11,363 bases of DNA from Pseudomonadota bacterium (lineage in GTDB: Bacteria > Pseudomonadota > Gammaproteobacteria > SZUA-229): NCBI GenBank assembly GCA_030673345.1, contig DAOVJH010000018.1, positions 1-11,363 of the forward strand. The letters are read 5' to 3'. How positions within the stretch are numbered: the first letter of the stretch is position 1; each line of letters starts with the position of its first letter. The position numbers were made by a program, and so were the translations under genes. The notes under the pieces are model-generated. The model was given only the letters and a program-made list of their open reading frames with translations. It did no database searches and was not told where the DNA came from. Positions 1-5,848 of this stretch are shown piece after piece.

Positions 1-28
1 ATAAGTTAGCGTAGGGTAGAAGTAAAAA

Positions 29-415
29 ATGGCAGGCAAAAAATCAGAATCAGATCAGAAGTTAGACGATATCGTCGCTAGTGCCAGGCGTGACAGCGAA
101 ACGCGCGGTCACGGCTATCGTGCGCAGGCGTTAAAATTGTATCCCTGGATATGCGGTCGTTGTAGCAGGGAATTCACCCGTGTAAACCTGCATGAACTGA
201 CGGTACACCATAAAAACCACGATCACGACTTCAATCCATCTGATGGTACTAACTGGGAGTTGTTATGTCTCTATTGTCATGACAACGAACACCAGAGGCA
301 GACTGAGGCGCTGTTGAATAAAGGTATAGCGCTCGAAGGTGAGAAAGCGCCGAGTGCAACATTTAACCCTTTTGCAGACCTTAAGAGCATGATGGGTACG
401 GATAAAAAAGACTAA
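29..415 (+). CDS. yajD: YajD-family HNH nuclease-like protein
   Basis: Predicted small cytoplasmic HNH-fold protein of the YajD family (128 aa; E. coli YajD is about 115 aa). The nuclease fold is expected from the family; the cellular substrate is not known. The metal-site pattern is complete: C42-x2-C45 (CGRC), the H60-H61 pair in LTVHHKNHDHD, N75 in the NWELLCLYCHD block, and C80-x2-C83 followed by H84. H61, N75 and H84 are the likely H-N-H residues, and the two CxxC pairs form a zinc knuckle. The family C-terminal motif NPFADLKSMM (113-122) is also present. The first 25 or so residues are charged and slightly longer than in E. coli. ATG at 29 is preceded by a weak purine stretch (AGAAGT); the upstream gene is outside the window. 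It appears to be a standalone gene. Family assignment is secure; biochemical activity is inferred. Confidence 0.93.
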   Translation: MAGKKSESDQKLDDIVASARRDSETRGHGYRAQALKLYPWICGRCSREFTRVNLHELTVHHKNHDHDFNPSDGTNWELLCLYCHDNEHQRQTEALLNKGIALEGEKAPSATFNPFADLKSMMGTDKKD

Positions 416-421
416 GTTAGC

Positions 422-504
422 CTGTCATCTCGACCAGCGGGAGAGATCCTGACACTCTCAGAAACCTTCAACCTCAAGATCTCTCCCGCTGGTCGAGATG
501 ACAG
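422..504. repeat. Perfect 27-bp inverted repeat (intergenic palindromic element)
   Basis: The left arm (422-448, beginning CTGTCATCTCGACC) and the right arm (478-504, ending GGTCGAGATGACAG) are exact reverse complements over 27 bp, separated by a 29-nt loop. The element begins 7 bp after the yajD stop. It resembles GTCAT..CGACC..GGGAGA.ATC palindromic repeats that I associate with several bacterial genomes; that link is from memory. There is no T-run after the right arm, so it is not a classical intrinsic terminator, although a stem this long could block transcription or protect mRNA 3' ends. No transposase is nearby. Confidence 0.9.
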
Positions 505-576
505 AATGATAGTATTTAGGCTGTGAACCTTTATTCGTGATAGTTCAGAGTAGAGTTAAGGTTTTTTCATATTGAT

Positions 577-583
577 GATGAGG
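577..583 (+). promoter_or_regulatory. Ribosome binding site of the DUF4126 gene
   Basis: A GATGAGG purine block lies 6 nt before the ATG at 590. It supports that start over internal ATGs. Confidence 0.6.
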
Positions 584-589
584 CAATAA

Positions 590-1270
590 ATGGAAACAAT
601 CGACGTAATTGCATTAACGCTGGGTGTCGCATGGGCATCCGGTATTAATTTATATGCAGCCATCCTGGTGCTCGGTTTAATGGGTTCCGGCGGGTATACA
701 CAGCTGCCCGAATCACTGATGGTGTTACAGGATCCGTTGGTACTGATGGCGGCCGGTCTGATGTATTGTGTTGAGTTCTTTGCCGATAAAGTGCCTGGTG
801 TCGATACCGGCTGGGATACTATTCACACTTTCATCCGCATACCGGCAGGTGCCATGCTCGCAATGGGTGCAGCACAAGGCCTGGAGATCAATCAGGCGGC
901 GGAGCTGACCGCAGCATTACTCGGCGGTACCCTTGCGGCAACATCGCATCTCACCAAAGCTGGAACACGCCTGGTGATTAATACCTCACCTGAACCAGTT
1001 AGTAACTGGACGGCATCGATCGCGGAAGATATGGCAGTGGTAGGCGGCTTATGGGTGGCGCTGAATTATCCTTTATTGTTTATCGCTCTGCTTATCCTGT
1101 TTGTCGTCTTTGCTATCTGGTTTTTGCCTAAGCTATGGTGTGCGCTTAAACTGATCGTTGCAAAGATAAAAGGCTGGTTCGGTAAAGGTTCAGAAGAACC
1201 TGACGCGCCTGTCGATAACATCATCGAAAACCTGATCGAAGCAAAATCAAAAAAACTGCAAGATGACTAA
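590..1270 (+). CDS. DUF4126 family integral membrane protein
   Basis: Polytopic inner-membrane protein of 226 aa matching the DUF4126 family, whose function is unknown. Family blocks visible are ASGINLYA (16-23), VEFFADKVPGVD then WDTIHTFIR (61-83), SHLTKAGTR (119-127) and NTSPEP (131-136). Hydrophobic segments lie at about 5-30, 48-64, 84-116 and 146-180. The conserved polar blocks fall between or beside them, suggesting a functional pore or binding site (inference). The C-terminal tail (about 190-226) is basic and then acidic, probably cytoplasmic. It has its own ribosome binding site and is separated from yajD by a large inverted repeat, so it is likely a separate transcription unit. It converges with the DUF1513 gene, whose stop lies 35 bp away. 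The family call is confident; no biochemical role can be given. Confidence 0.92.
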   Translation: METIDVIALTLGVAWASGINLYAAILVLGLMGSGGYTQLPESLMVLQDPLVLMAAGLMYCVEFFADKVPGVDTGWDTIHTFIRIPAGAMLAMGAAQGLEINQAAELTAALLGGTLAATSHLTKAGTRLVINTSPEPVSNWTASIAEDMAVVGGLWVALNYPLLFIALLILFVVFAIWFLPKLWCALKLIVAKIKGWFGKGSEEPDAPVDNIIENLIEAKSKKLQDD

Positions 1271-1272
1271 GC

Positions 1273-1306
1273 GTCTGATAACCGAGGGTCTGATAACCGA
1301 GGGTCT
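1273..1306. repeat. 15-bp tandem repeat, about 2.3 copies
   Basis: The unit GTCTGATAACCGAGG occurs at 1273-1287 and again exactly at 1288-1302, followed by a partial GTCT (1303-1306). It fills nearly all of the 35 bp between the two convergent stop codons and reaches the first base of the minus-strand gene's stop codon. It looks like a recent slippage duplication. No hairpin or terminator is evident in it. Confidence 0.9.
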
Positions 1307-2451
1307 CAGGTATAAACGTTTGTTGGCATTATCTTAGTCAGTGTTTTTGACCAGTTAACAATATGTGAGCCTGATATATAGCTCGGCTGCATGATCGAGT
1401 CAGTTTTTGCCATGAGATCTTTCGTGCTGACCCGTATCATACTGGTGTTGATGTGGTAACTGATAATGAATGATCTCTCATCGAGGGATAGAGTCACACC
1501 TCTCGGTTCTGGCACACTCATGGCTTTTAATAATTCTCTCTTATCGATCGACCAGAAGGTCACCATATTGGCCTCAGGGTGAGTGACGGCGGCGATGTTG
1601 TTCCTGTTATCAAGTGCGATGCTCAATGCCTCACCGTTCAGCTGTTTGATCAGCATCTCTGGCTGAGACATGGATAACATCGCTTGATTACCGCTACGGA
1701 TGCTTACGCCGCCAGGATGTGTTTCTTCCAGGCCCTTTCTCGGTGCAGAAGCAACGATGAGGTCGCCATTATCCGTGATCGCTATGTGACCGGCATTCAG
1801 TTGCTGATCGCTCAGGCTGACACGTTCGATCAGTTTGTGTGACTGCACGTCGATGTAGGCTACCGAAGGTTTTGAGTCATCGATGCCGGTATCACCTCTA
1901 TTCGCCACTACCAGCATCGTTCCATCATTGATCAATTGGCATTCATGCGGCCTTTCACCGTAACTTGGAAATTCACCGAGCATTTTAAAATTGCGGCCAT
2001 CACGTATCGTTATAATGCCTTTATGATTGTTTTGATCGGTTTCGGTGCAGAATAACGTTTCACCCGTGTTATCGAATGCGCCATGGCCATTAAAATATCG
2101 ATTGCTGGAGGTTTCTATCTTCCTCGCGGCAACATGTTCGTTTAGATCGACCTCAACGGCGCCAGCACCGTCATTCTCAAACGTGATCAGGCGTTTCTTG
2201 TCCTTTGGATCGATGATGATGCCATGCGCTAAAAAATCGAGGTCGACCAACTGATGATCTTGTTGCTGCAGGTTGATTATTGCGAGTACCTGACGGATCT
2301 CATCATTCTGTTTGAACTTGCCGCCACCCAGGATGATATCCTGATCCGGATTATAAAATTTGCGGTGTGTACAGCCGGTTAAAACAGGTGATGGCAGAGT
2401 AATGGCACCCAGGCTGGCAAGCTTGAGAAAGGTACGACGGTCTAAAGACAT
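1306..2451 (-). CDS. DUF1513 family predicted beta-propeller, Tat-exported lipoprotein
   Basis: Protein of 381 aa matching the DUF1513 family (COG3490), exported proteins of unknown function with a predicted seven-bladed beta-propeller fold. The N-terminus has a twin-arginine signal, DRRTFLKLASLG (4-15), followed by a lipobox LTGC with C27 as the likely lipidated residue, so export folded and anchoring in a membrane are predicted. Family blocks are FNGHGAF (120-126), GERPHECQL (165-173), VVANRGD (181-187), NAGHIAI (219-225) and HPEAN (291-295). In the family the block after VVAN is usually longer and contains THP; here it is short (GDTGIDDSKPS). DUF1513 genes often sit with imelysin-type iron-uptake genes in other bacteria, but none is seen here, so an iron role is only a possibility. 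Translation starts at 2451 with a modest GAGTG upstream. Divergent from the 386-aa gene. Confidence 0.92.
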   Translation of the reverse strand: MSLDRRTFLKLASLGAITLPSPVLTGCTHRKFYNPDQDIILGGGKFKQNDEIRQVLAIINLQQQDHQLVDLDFLAHGIIIDPKDKKRLITFENDGAGAVEVDLNEHVAARKIETSSNRYFNGHGAFDNTGETLFCTETDQNNHKGIITIRDGRNFKMLGEFPSYGERPHECQLINDGTMLVVANRGDTGIDDSKPSVAYIDVQSHKLIERVSLSDQQLNAGHIAITDNGDLIVASAPRKGLEETHPGGVSIRSGNQAMLSMSQPEMLIKQLNGEALSIALDNRNNIAAVTHPEANMVTFWSIDKRELLKAMSVPEPRGVTLSLDERSFIISYHINTSMIRVSTKDLMAKTDSIMQPSYISGSHIVNWSKTLTKIMPTNVYT

Positions 2452-2507
2452 AATTCAACACTCAAATACGGGCTCTGATAAAATTGCGCTGTTTAGTTAT
2501 AAGACTG

Positions 2508-2527
2508 CTTAAGATGCTTCTTAAGAT
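2508..2527. repeat. Paired CTTAAGAT motif in divergent intergenic region
   Basis: CTTAAGAT occurs at 2508-2515 and 2520-2527, 12 bp apart. Because CTTAAG is self-complementary, the pair also forms an inverted repeat (2508-2525). It lies between two divergent genes, about 57-77 bp upstream of the minus-strand start and 112-132 bp upstream of the plus-strand start. It could be a regulator site, but the region is AT-rich and chance is possible. Confidence 0.35.
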
Positions 2528-2627
2528 TAAGTCGGCTTATACAATTTACTAATGCAGTCATTTAGATTTTATTGTAGATGAAACTTCAATATAAGGTTAA
2601 AACTGTCTCAATATTTTGCTGTGACAT

Positions 2628-2633
2628 AGAGGG
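2628..2633 (+). promoter_or_regulatory. Ribosome binding site of the 386-aa gene
   Basis: AGAGGG lies 6 nt upstream of the ATG at 2640 and supports this start over the internal Met at residue 23. Confidence 0.65.
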
Positions 2634-2639
2634 TTTGTA

Positions 2640-3800
2640 ATGCAGTCAGGACCAAGAGAAATAGTAACACCGTTTCGCCCGATACCACTGGATATTCCGG
2701 AAGGTATGGCAAACAACGAGTTTTTTAATAGCACGGAAAACTTGAATGATCTGTCGAACAATAATGGGCTGTTAAAAAACCCGGAAGACCTGCTGCTGTA
2801 TCGTAAGGCATTAGGTCACAGCAACGAATTTGATACTTCGATCATCTACAACACGTCTAACTCGATACTTGATCCGTTAGGCAGACCGGTACGGCGTACA
2901 CAGGTACCCGAACAGACCAAGAAGTCGTGGAACCGTATGAACCAGATCATCATCGAGTATATGATCGAAAAATACCCGGATCCGGATGAAGCCCTGGTAC
3001 TGGCAGGCGAGGCCAGCCTGGACGCGACCTGGCCATTAACATCGCCCGGTGTGCCCAGTATTCGTATGTTACACAACCACTTCATCACTTTTGATAAACA
3101 ACAATTACGTGATGCTGATCTAGCAGACGTCAATAATCCAAATTTGACTGATGGTGGTCAGCACAGCCTGTTTCAGTCGTATATGGGCGATGTTTACCAG
3201 GATTTTTTTGCTGCGCTTGATTTTAATATCCTGATGCAGACAAGCAAGGACTCGTCAAAGATCAAACTGACCGGTTATCCGCAAGGTTTGCCCAGCTGGA
3301 AAGTTCGTGGTGGTGTTGATGCATTAAAAGAGGTTGATTTCTGGGTAGAATATGACCAGATCCTGAAAGGTTTTATCGATTTTTACCGGGCATTTTTTAC
3401 CCAGGTTTCGACACGTAATGCACCAGTACCTGAAGGTTCCTATTTCCCTGCTCATATAGAGAGCATCCTCCTGTTTAATAACTGTTTTATGAGTTCGGCC
3501 AAGAAAGTGAGAGATCACTGCATAACCGATGCTAAATATGCCAATGCCATCCGTTGGCAACCGGCCTTTAAGCAGCTGATATACCGGAATGATGAAGGTG
3601 ACCTCATCGTCACCATCAGCCAGAACTCGATCGGTAATGCCATCACCGAGCTGCTGGGTGTCGTGGTCAAACGCATACCTGATGCAGAAGCCTATGAGAA
3701 AGCCGAGCCGGCATTGGTCGAAAAACTGCTGGAAGTGCGTGATCGCCTGATAAAAGCAGACCTCGGTCAGGGCATTGAGACACCGTACTGGTCAGCCTGA
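2640..3800 (+). CDS. Uncharacterised 386-aa protein
   Basis: I do not recognise this protein. It is a complete reading frame with a good ribosome binding site and codon use like its neighbours, so it is very probably a real gene. There is no signal peptide and no convincing membrane segment, so it is likely soluble and cytoplasmic. The N-terminal 60 residues are Asn-rich and look poorly ordered. The central part is rich in aromatics and has motifs that look conserved: GVPSIRMLHNHFITF (137-151, with H145-N-H147), GYPQGLPSW (212-220), VRGGVDALKEVDFW (222-235) and YFPAHIESILLFNN (268-281). The C-terminus (about 340-386) is helical and charged. The H-N-H triplet is not an HNH nuclease motif, since no second His/Cys cluster follows. 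An H-x-H pair followed by a G-P-Q/G-rich loop faintly recalls HIT/GalT-like enzymes, but this is speculation. It is flanked by a divergent DUF1513 gene and a repeat region, so it is probably monocistronic. Confidence 0.85.
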   Translation: MQSGPREIVTPFRPIPLDIPEGMANNEFFNSTENLNDLSNNNGLLKNPEDLLLYRKALGHSNEFDTSIIYNTSNSILDPLGRPVRRTQVPEQTKKSWNRMNQIIIEYMIEKYPDPDEALVLAGEASLDATWPLTSPGVPSIRMLHNHFITFDKQQLRDADLADVNNPNLTDGGQHSLFQSYMGDVYQDFFAALDFNILMQTSKDSSKIKLTGYPQGLPSWKVRGGVDALKEVDFWVEYDQILKGFIDFYRAFFTQVSTRNAPVPEGSYFPAHIESILLFNNCFMSSAKKVRDHCITDAKYANAIRWQPAFKQLIYRNDEGDLIVTISQNSIGNAITELLGVVVKRIPDAEAYEKAEPALVEKLLEVRDRLIKADLGQGIETPYWSA

Positions 3801-3831
3801 AAGTTTGCTAACGGCCAGGAGCGGACGTTTG

Positions 3832-3851
3832 AAGCTTTAGCTTTTTGTTTT
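3832..3851 (+). terminator. Weak terminator-like hairpin after the 386-aa gene
   Basis: AAGCT (3832-3836) and AGCTT (3839-3843) can pair, and the stem runs into TTTTTGTTTT (3842-3851), 31 bp after the stop codon. The stem is short and A/T-containing, so the terminator call is tentative. Confidence 0.3.
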
Positions 3852-3865
3852 AAATTGAGGCACTG

Positions 3866-3931
3866 ATCGTGGATTACAATCCGCTCCTACAGATGAGTGC
3901 TACCTTGTAGGAGCGGTTTGTAAACCGCGAT
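3866..3931. repeat. REP-like inverted pair (TAGGAGCGG family)
   Basis: Two 26-nt units face each other, 3866-3891 and 3906-3931, separated by 14 nt. They are reverse complements at 23 of 26 positions. Each unit also contains its own small hairpin: in the right unit GCGGTT/AACCGC around TGTA, in the left unit GTGGAT/ATCCGC around TACA. The outer sequence TGTAGGAGCGG...CCGCGA matches the style of Pseudomonas/Xanthomonas REP elements (established from memory). The pair forms a BIME-like arrangement. No REP-associated transposase (RAYT) is present in the window. Confidence 0.85.
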
Positions 3932-4020
3932 TTCTCTTAAATATTCAACGTTGCCTTTGGCACCACTAAGGACATACGGTCTCTTGCGCTACGGTAAAAT
4001 ACCTTTAAACACAAATTTAC

Positions 4021-4026
4021 TATAAT
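4021..4026 (+). promoter_or_regulatory. Perfect -10 box close to the yqiB start
   Basis: TATAAT at 4021-4026 is a perfect sigma70 -10 hexamer. No good -35 is seen 16-18 nt upstream. Transcription would begin at about 4033, right at the annotated ATG (4035). This implies either a leaderless message or use of a downstream start such as Met6 (4050) or Met12 (4068). Confidence 0.5.
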
Positions 4027-4034
4027 CTATCAAT

Positions 4035-4571
4035 ATGAAACCGCGAACCATGAAATCGCCGAAAAGCATGAGCCCGACCGGTTATGGCTGTGAGGATGTC
4101 GATCCGCGCGGTTTCGTCAGCCTGATGGACCTCTACGAGAACAATTACATGCGCCTGCGCAGACTGATACCCGATCTGGACAAGCTGTCTGTTGATACGG
4201 TCTCGCGTCTGCCAGGCTGTTTGAGTCTTCATCTAAAGATCATCGAACGCACAAAATTTACCACCACGGTCTTTCTGACTTATTATTTCGAAGAAGCAGC
4301 ACAGGAAGCGGCGCAGGCTGTCGCTGAACCGGCGTTAACCTTGCGTATATACCATGATGCTCAGCAGGTAGAAGTGCTCACCGGGCATCTCAAACATGGT
4401 CGCCTCCGGTATGATCATATTCCTGAAAAGGCGATAAAGATTAAATGGACACTGAACCGGTTTCTCTATAAGTGGCTGGGTTACTGCCTCTACCTCGGGC
4501 ATTCGTTTTTACCTGTTCAGAAAAGGTCAGAAACGATTGATCTGACGCGAAAATTAATTGCTAATTTTTAA
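4035..4571 (+). CDS. yqiB: YqiB / DUF1249 family protein
   Basis: Protein of 178 aa matching DUF1249, the family of E. coli YqiB (about 140 aa), whose function is unknown. In E. coli the gene lies beside those for ADP-ribose pyrophosphatase and the cAMP phosphodiesterase CpdA; neither is next to it here. Visible family blocks are the N-terminal LMDLYENNYMRLRRLIP (30-46), ERTKFTT (71-77), LRIYHDAQQVEV (103-114) and the C-terminal NRFLYKWLGYCLYLGH (141-156). It has an insertion of about 10 Ala/Glu-rich residues (86-98) and a longer N-terminus than E. coli. The first 20 residues have no family match, and no Shine-Dalgarno sequence precedes 4035, while GAAAAG precedes Met12 (4068). The true start may therefore be Met12, giving 167 aa. 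It is probably soluble. Confidence 0.9.
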   Translation: MKPRTMKSPKSMSPTGYGCEDVDPRGFVSLMDLYENNYMRLRRLIPDLDKLSVDTVSRLPGCLSLHLKIIERTKFTTTVFLTYYFEEAAQEAAQAVAEPALTLRIYHDAQQVEVLTGHLKHGRLRYDHIPEKAIKIKWTLNRFLYKWLGYCLYLGHSFLPVQKRSETIDLTRKLIANF

Positions 4572-4602
4572 ACCGACACGTCTTCTTTTATAAGAGTGGT
4601 GT

Positions 4603-4627
4603 TATATGGTCTACGTTAGATCATATA
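4603..4627. promoter_or_regulatory. Imperfect palindrome upstream of the efflux promoter
   Basis: Arms TATATGGTCTA (4603-4613) and TAGATCATATA (4617-4627) pair at 10 of 11 positions around the 3-nt centre CGT. It sits 12 bp upstream of the -35 box, at about -70 to -46 from the predicted transcription start. It may bind an activator or a second repressor dimer. Confidence 0.5.
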
Positions 4628-4638
4628 TAGATAAACCG

Positions 4639-4666
4639 TTGACTTATTAAGAAATGACCGTATATT
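4639..4666 (+). promoter_or_regulatory. Sigma70-like promoter of the RND efflux operon
   Basis: TTGACT (4639-4644) matches the -35 consensus at 5 of 6 positions. TATATT (4661-4666) matches the -10 at 5 of 6, with a 16-nt spacer. Predicted transcription start is near 4673, giving a leader of about 40 nt before the adaptor gene at 4712. It is the best promoter match in the window. Confidence 0.7.
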
Positions 4667-4682
4667 AGAGCCTTCTAATATA
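4661..4682. promoter_or_regulatory. Perfect palindrome (candidate operator) over the -10 box
   Basis: Arms TATATTAGA (4661-4669) and TCTAATATA (4674-4682) are exact reverse complements around a 4-nt centre (GCCT). The left arm begins at the first base of the -10 box and the palindrome covers the predicted transcription start. Such placement is typical of TetR- or MarR-type repressor sites controlling RND pumps. No regulator gene is in the window, so the protein is unknown. Confidence 0.6.
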
Positions 4683-4701
4683 AAGAGTGACCTTACTAAT
4701 C

Positions 4702-4707
4702 AGGTGG
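4702..4707 (+). promoter_or_regulatory. Ribosome binding site of the adaptor gene
   Basis: AGGTGG lies 4 nt before the ATG at 4712 and decides for this start over Met13 (4748), which has no such sequence. Confidence 0.7.
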
Positions 4708-4711
4708 AATA

Positions 4712-5848
4712 ATGGTGCATTTTATACGTATTAAGCGAAACACGATAATGACTGTAGCAGCGCTGTCGTTAATGCTGTTGTCAGGGTTTTTTCTGCTGCC
4801 GGTTCAAGACGCCGAAGCCAGCACCGTTAATGATCTGGCCTCGGCTGAAGTCAGGTTAGAGCTGTTGAGCCGTGAGTTTCGTCTGGATGGTGTTGTCGAA
4901 GCCATCAATAAGGCGACGGTGTCAGCACAGACCCGCGGAACCATACAAACTATCCTGGTCGACATCGATGATTATGTCGAAAAGGGTGCAGTCATTATCC
5001 AGCTTAAAGCGGTGTCACAAAAAGCGCAGCTTAAAAAGGCACAGGCTGGTGAGAAGGAAGCTATCTCTCATCTGGCAAAAGCCAGGGATGAATTCAAACG
5101 TACCGAAGATGTCTATGCTAAAAAAGTAGTCTCTAAAGCTAAAATGGATGAGGCAAAACATAGCTTATCTGCCGCTAAAGCCCGTCTGGAATCGGCCCGG
5201 GCCAGCCTGGAAGAAGCCCGTGAGCAACTATCTTATACACAGGTAAGGGCGCCTTATAGCGGTATCGTCACCGAACGTCATGTCGAAATCGGTGAAACCG
5301 TACAGACCGGGGCGAAACTCATGACTGGCGTTTCACTGGATAAACTCAGGGTGAATGTCGACGTACCGCAGAACCTGATCAACAAGATTCGCGTTTTCGG
5401 TAAGGCGTTTGTATACACCGATGCTGCCATCGGTGGTGAACAGGTGCAGGTGGCGGTCGATAAGATTACTGTTTTCCCCATCGCCGACCGTGCGTCCAAT
5501 ACTTTCAAGGTCAGGCTGGATCTACCAGAAGGCATCGGCGGTCTGTTTCCCGGCATGTTCGTCAAAGCCTCACTGGTCACCGGTGAAAAAGAAGTGTTGC
5601 AGATACCGCAACAGAGCATCGTCTACCGCTCGGAATTGACGGCTGTCTACGTAATCAATGAAAAAGGCATCATTAACTTCAGGTATGTCCGTCTCGGCAG
5701 GCGCAATCATGATTCACAGATCGTGTTATCAGGTCTGAGTGTTGGTGAAAAAGTTGCACTGGATCCGATCGAGGCAGGCAGCGCATTGATACAGCAGCGC
5801 AGACAGGATTCTGCAGGCACTGGTTCAGCAGGAGCAGTGCATGAGTAA
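4712..5848 (+). CDS. RND efflux periplasmic adaptor (membrane fusion protein)
   Basis: Adaptor subunit of an RND efflux pump (HlyD/AcrA-like family, 378 aa; AcrA is 397). It links the inner-membrane pump to an outer-membrane channel in the periplasm. A basic N-terminus and hydrophobic core (about 5-30) end in DAEA-S, with likely cleavage after residue 36. There is no lipobox Cys, so unlike AcrA it is probably anchored by an uncleaved signal or stays soluble. The first lipoyl half is at about 56-100 (DGVVEAINKATVSAQTRG, VEKGAVIIQL). The alpha-helical coiled-coil hairpin spans about 101-172, and the second lipoyl half is LSYTQVRAPYSGIVTERHV (173-191) with GETVQTG. The beta-barrel covers about 209-290 and the membrane-proximal domain about 295-355. 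It is translationally coupled to the pump gene, with an 8-nt overlap. Substrates cannot be predicted. Confidence 0.95.
   Translation: MVHFIRIKRNTIMTVAALSLMLLSGFFLLPVQDAEASTVNDLASAEVRLELLSREFRLDGVVEAINKATVSAQTRGTIQTILVDIDDYVEKGAVIIQLKAVSQKAQLKKAQAGEKEAISHLAKARDEFKRTEDVYAKKVVSKAKMDEAKHSLSAAKARLESARASLEEAREQLSYTQVRAPYSGIVTERHVEIGETVQTGAKLMTGVSLDKLRVNVDVPQNLINKIRVFGKAFVYTDAAIGGEQVQVAVDKITVFPIADRASNTFKVRLDLPEGIGGLFPGMFVKASLVTGEKEVLQIPQQSIVYRSELTAVYVINEKGIINFRYVRLGRRNHDSQIVLSGLSVGEKVALDPIEAGSALIQQRRQDSAGTGSAGAVHE
5830..5834 (+). promoter_or_regulatory. Internal ribosome binding site of the RND pump gene
   Basis: AGGAG lies within the end of the adaptor gene, 6 nt before the pump ATG at 5841. It supports coupled translation. 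Confidence 0.75.

Noticed and set aside
29..415. The HNH protein as a homing or phage nuclease
   Set aside because: It matches chromosomal YajD closely, including the C-terminal NPFADLK motif, and has no phage or intron context.
3072..3080. H-N-H triplet in the 386-aa protein as an HNH nuclease
   Set aside because: The HNH motif is not three adjacent residues, and no zinc knuckle or following Asn/His cluster is present.
2778..3560. Minus-strand frames opposite the 386-aa gene (2846-3133 and 3324-3560)
   Set aside because: No ribosome binding sites and no family resemblance, and they lie opposite a well-supported gene; they are shadow frames.
3952..4002. Small hairpins TGCC-ttt-GGCA and GGTA-aaa-TACC upstream of yqiB
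   Set aside because: Four-bp stems without a T-run or conserved context are expected by chance.
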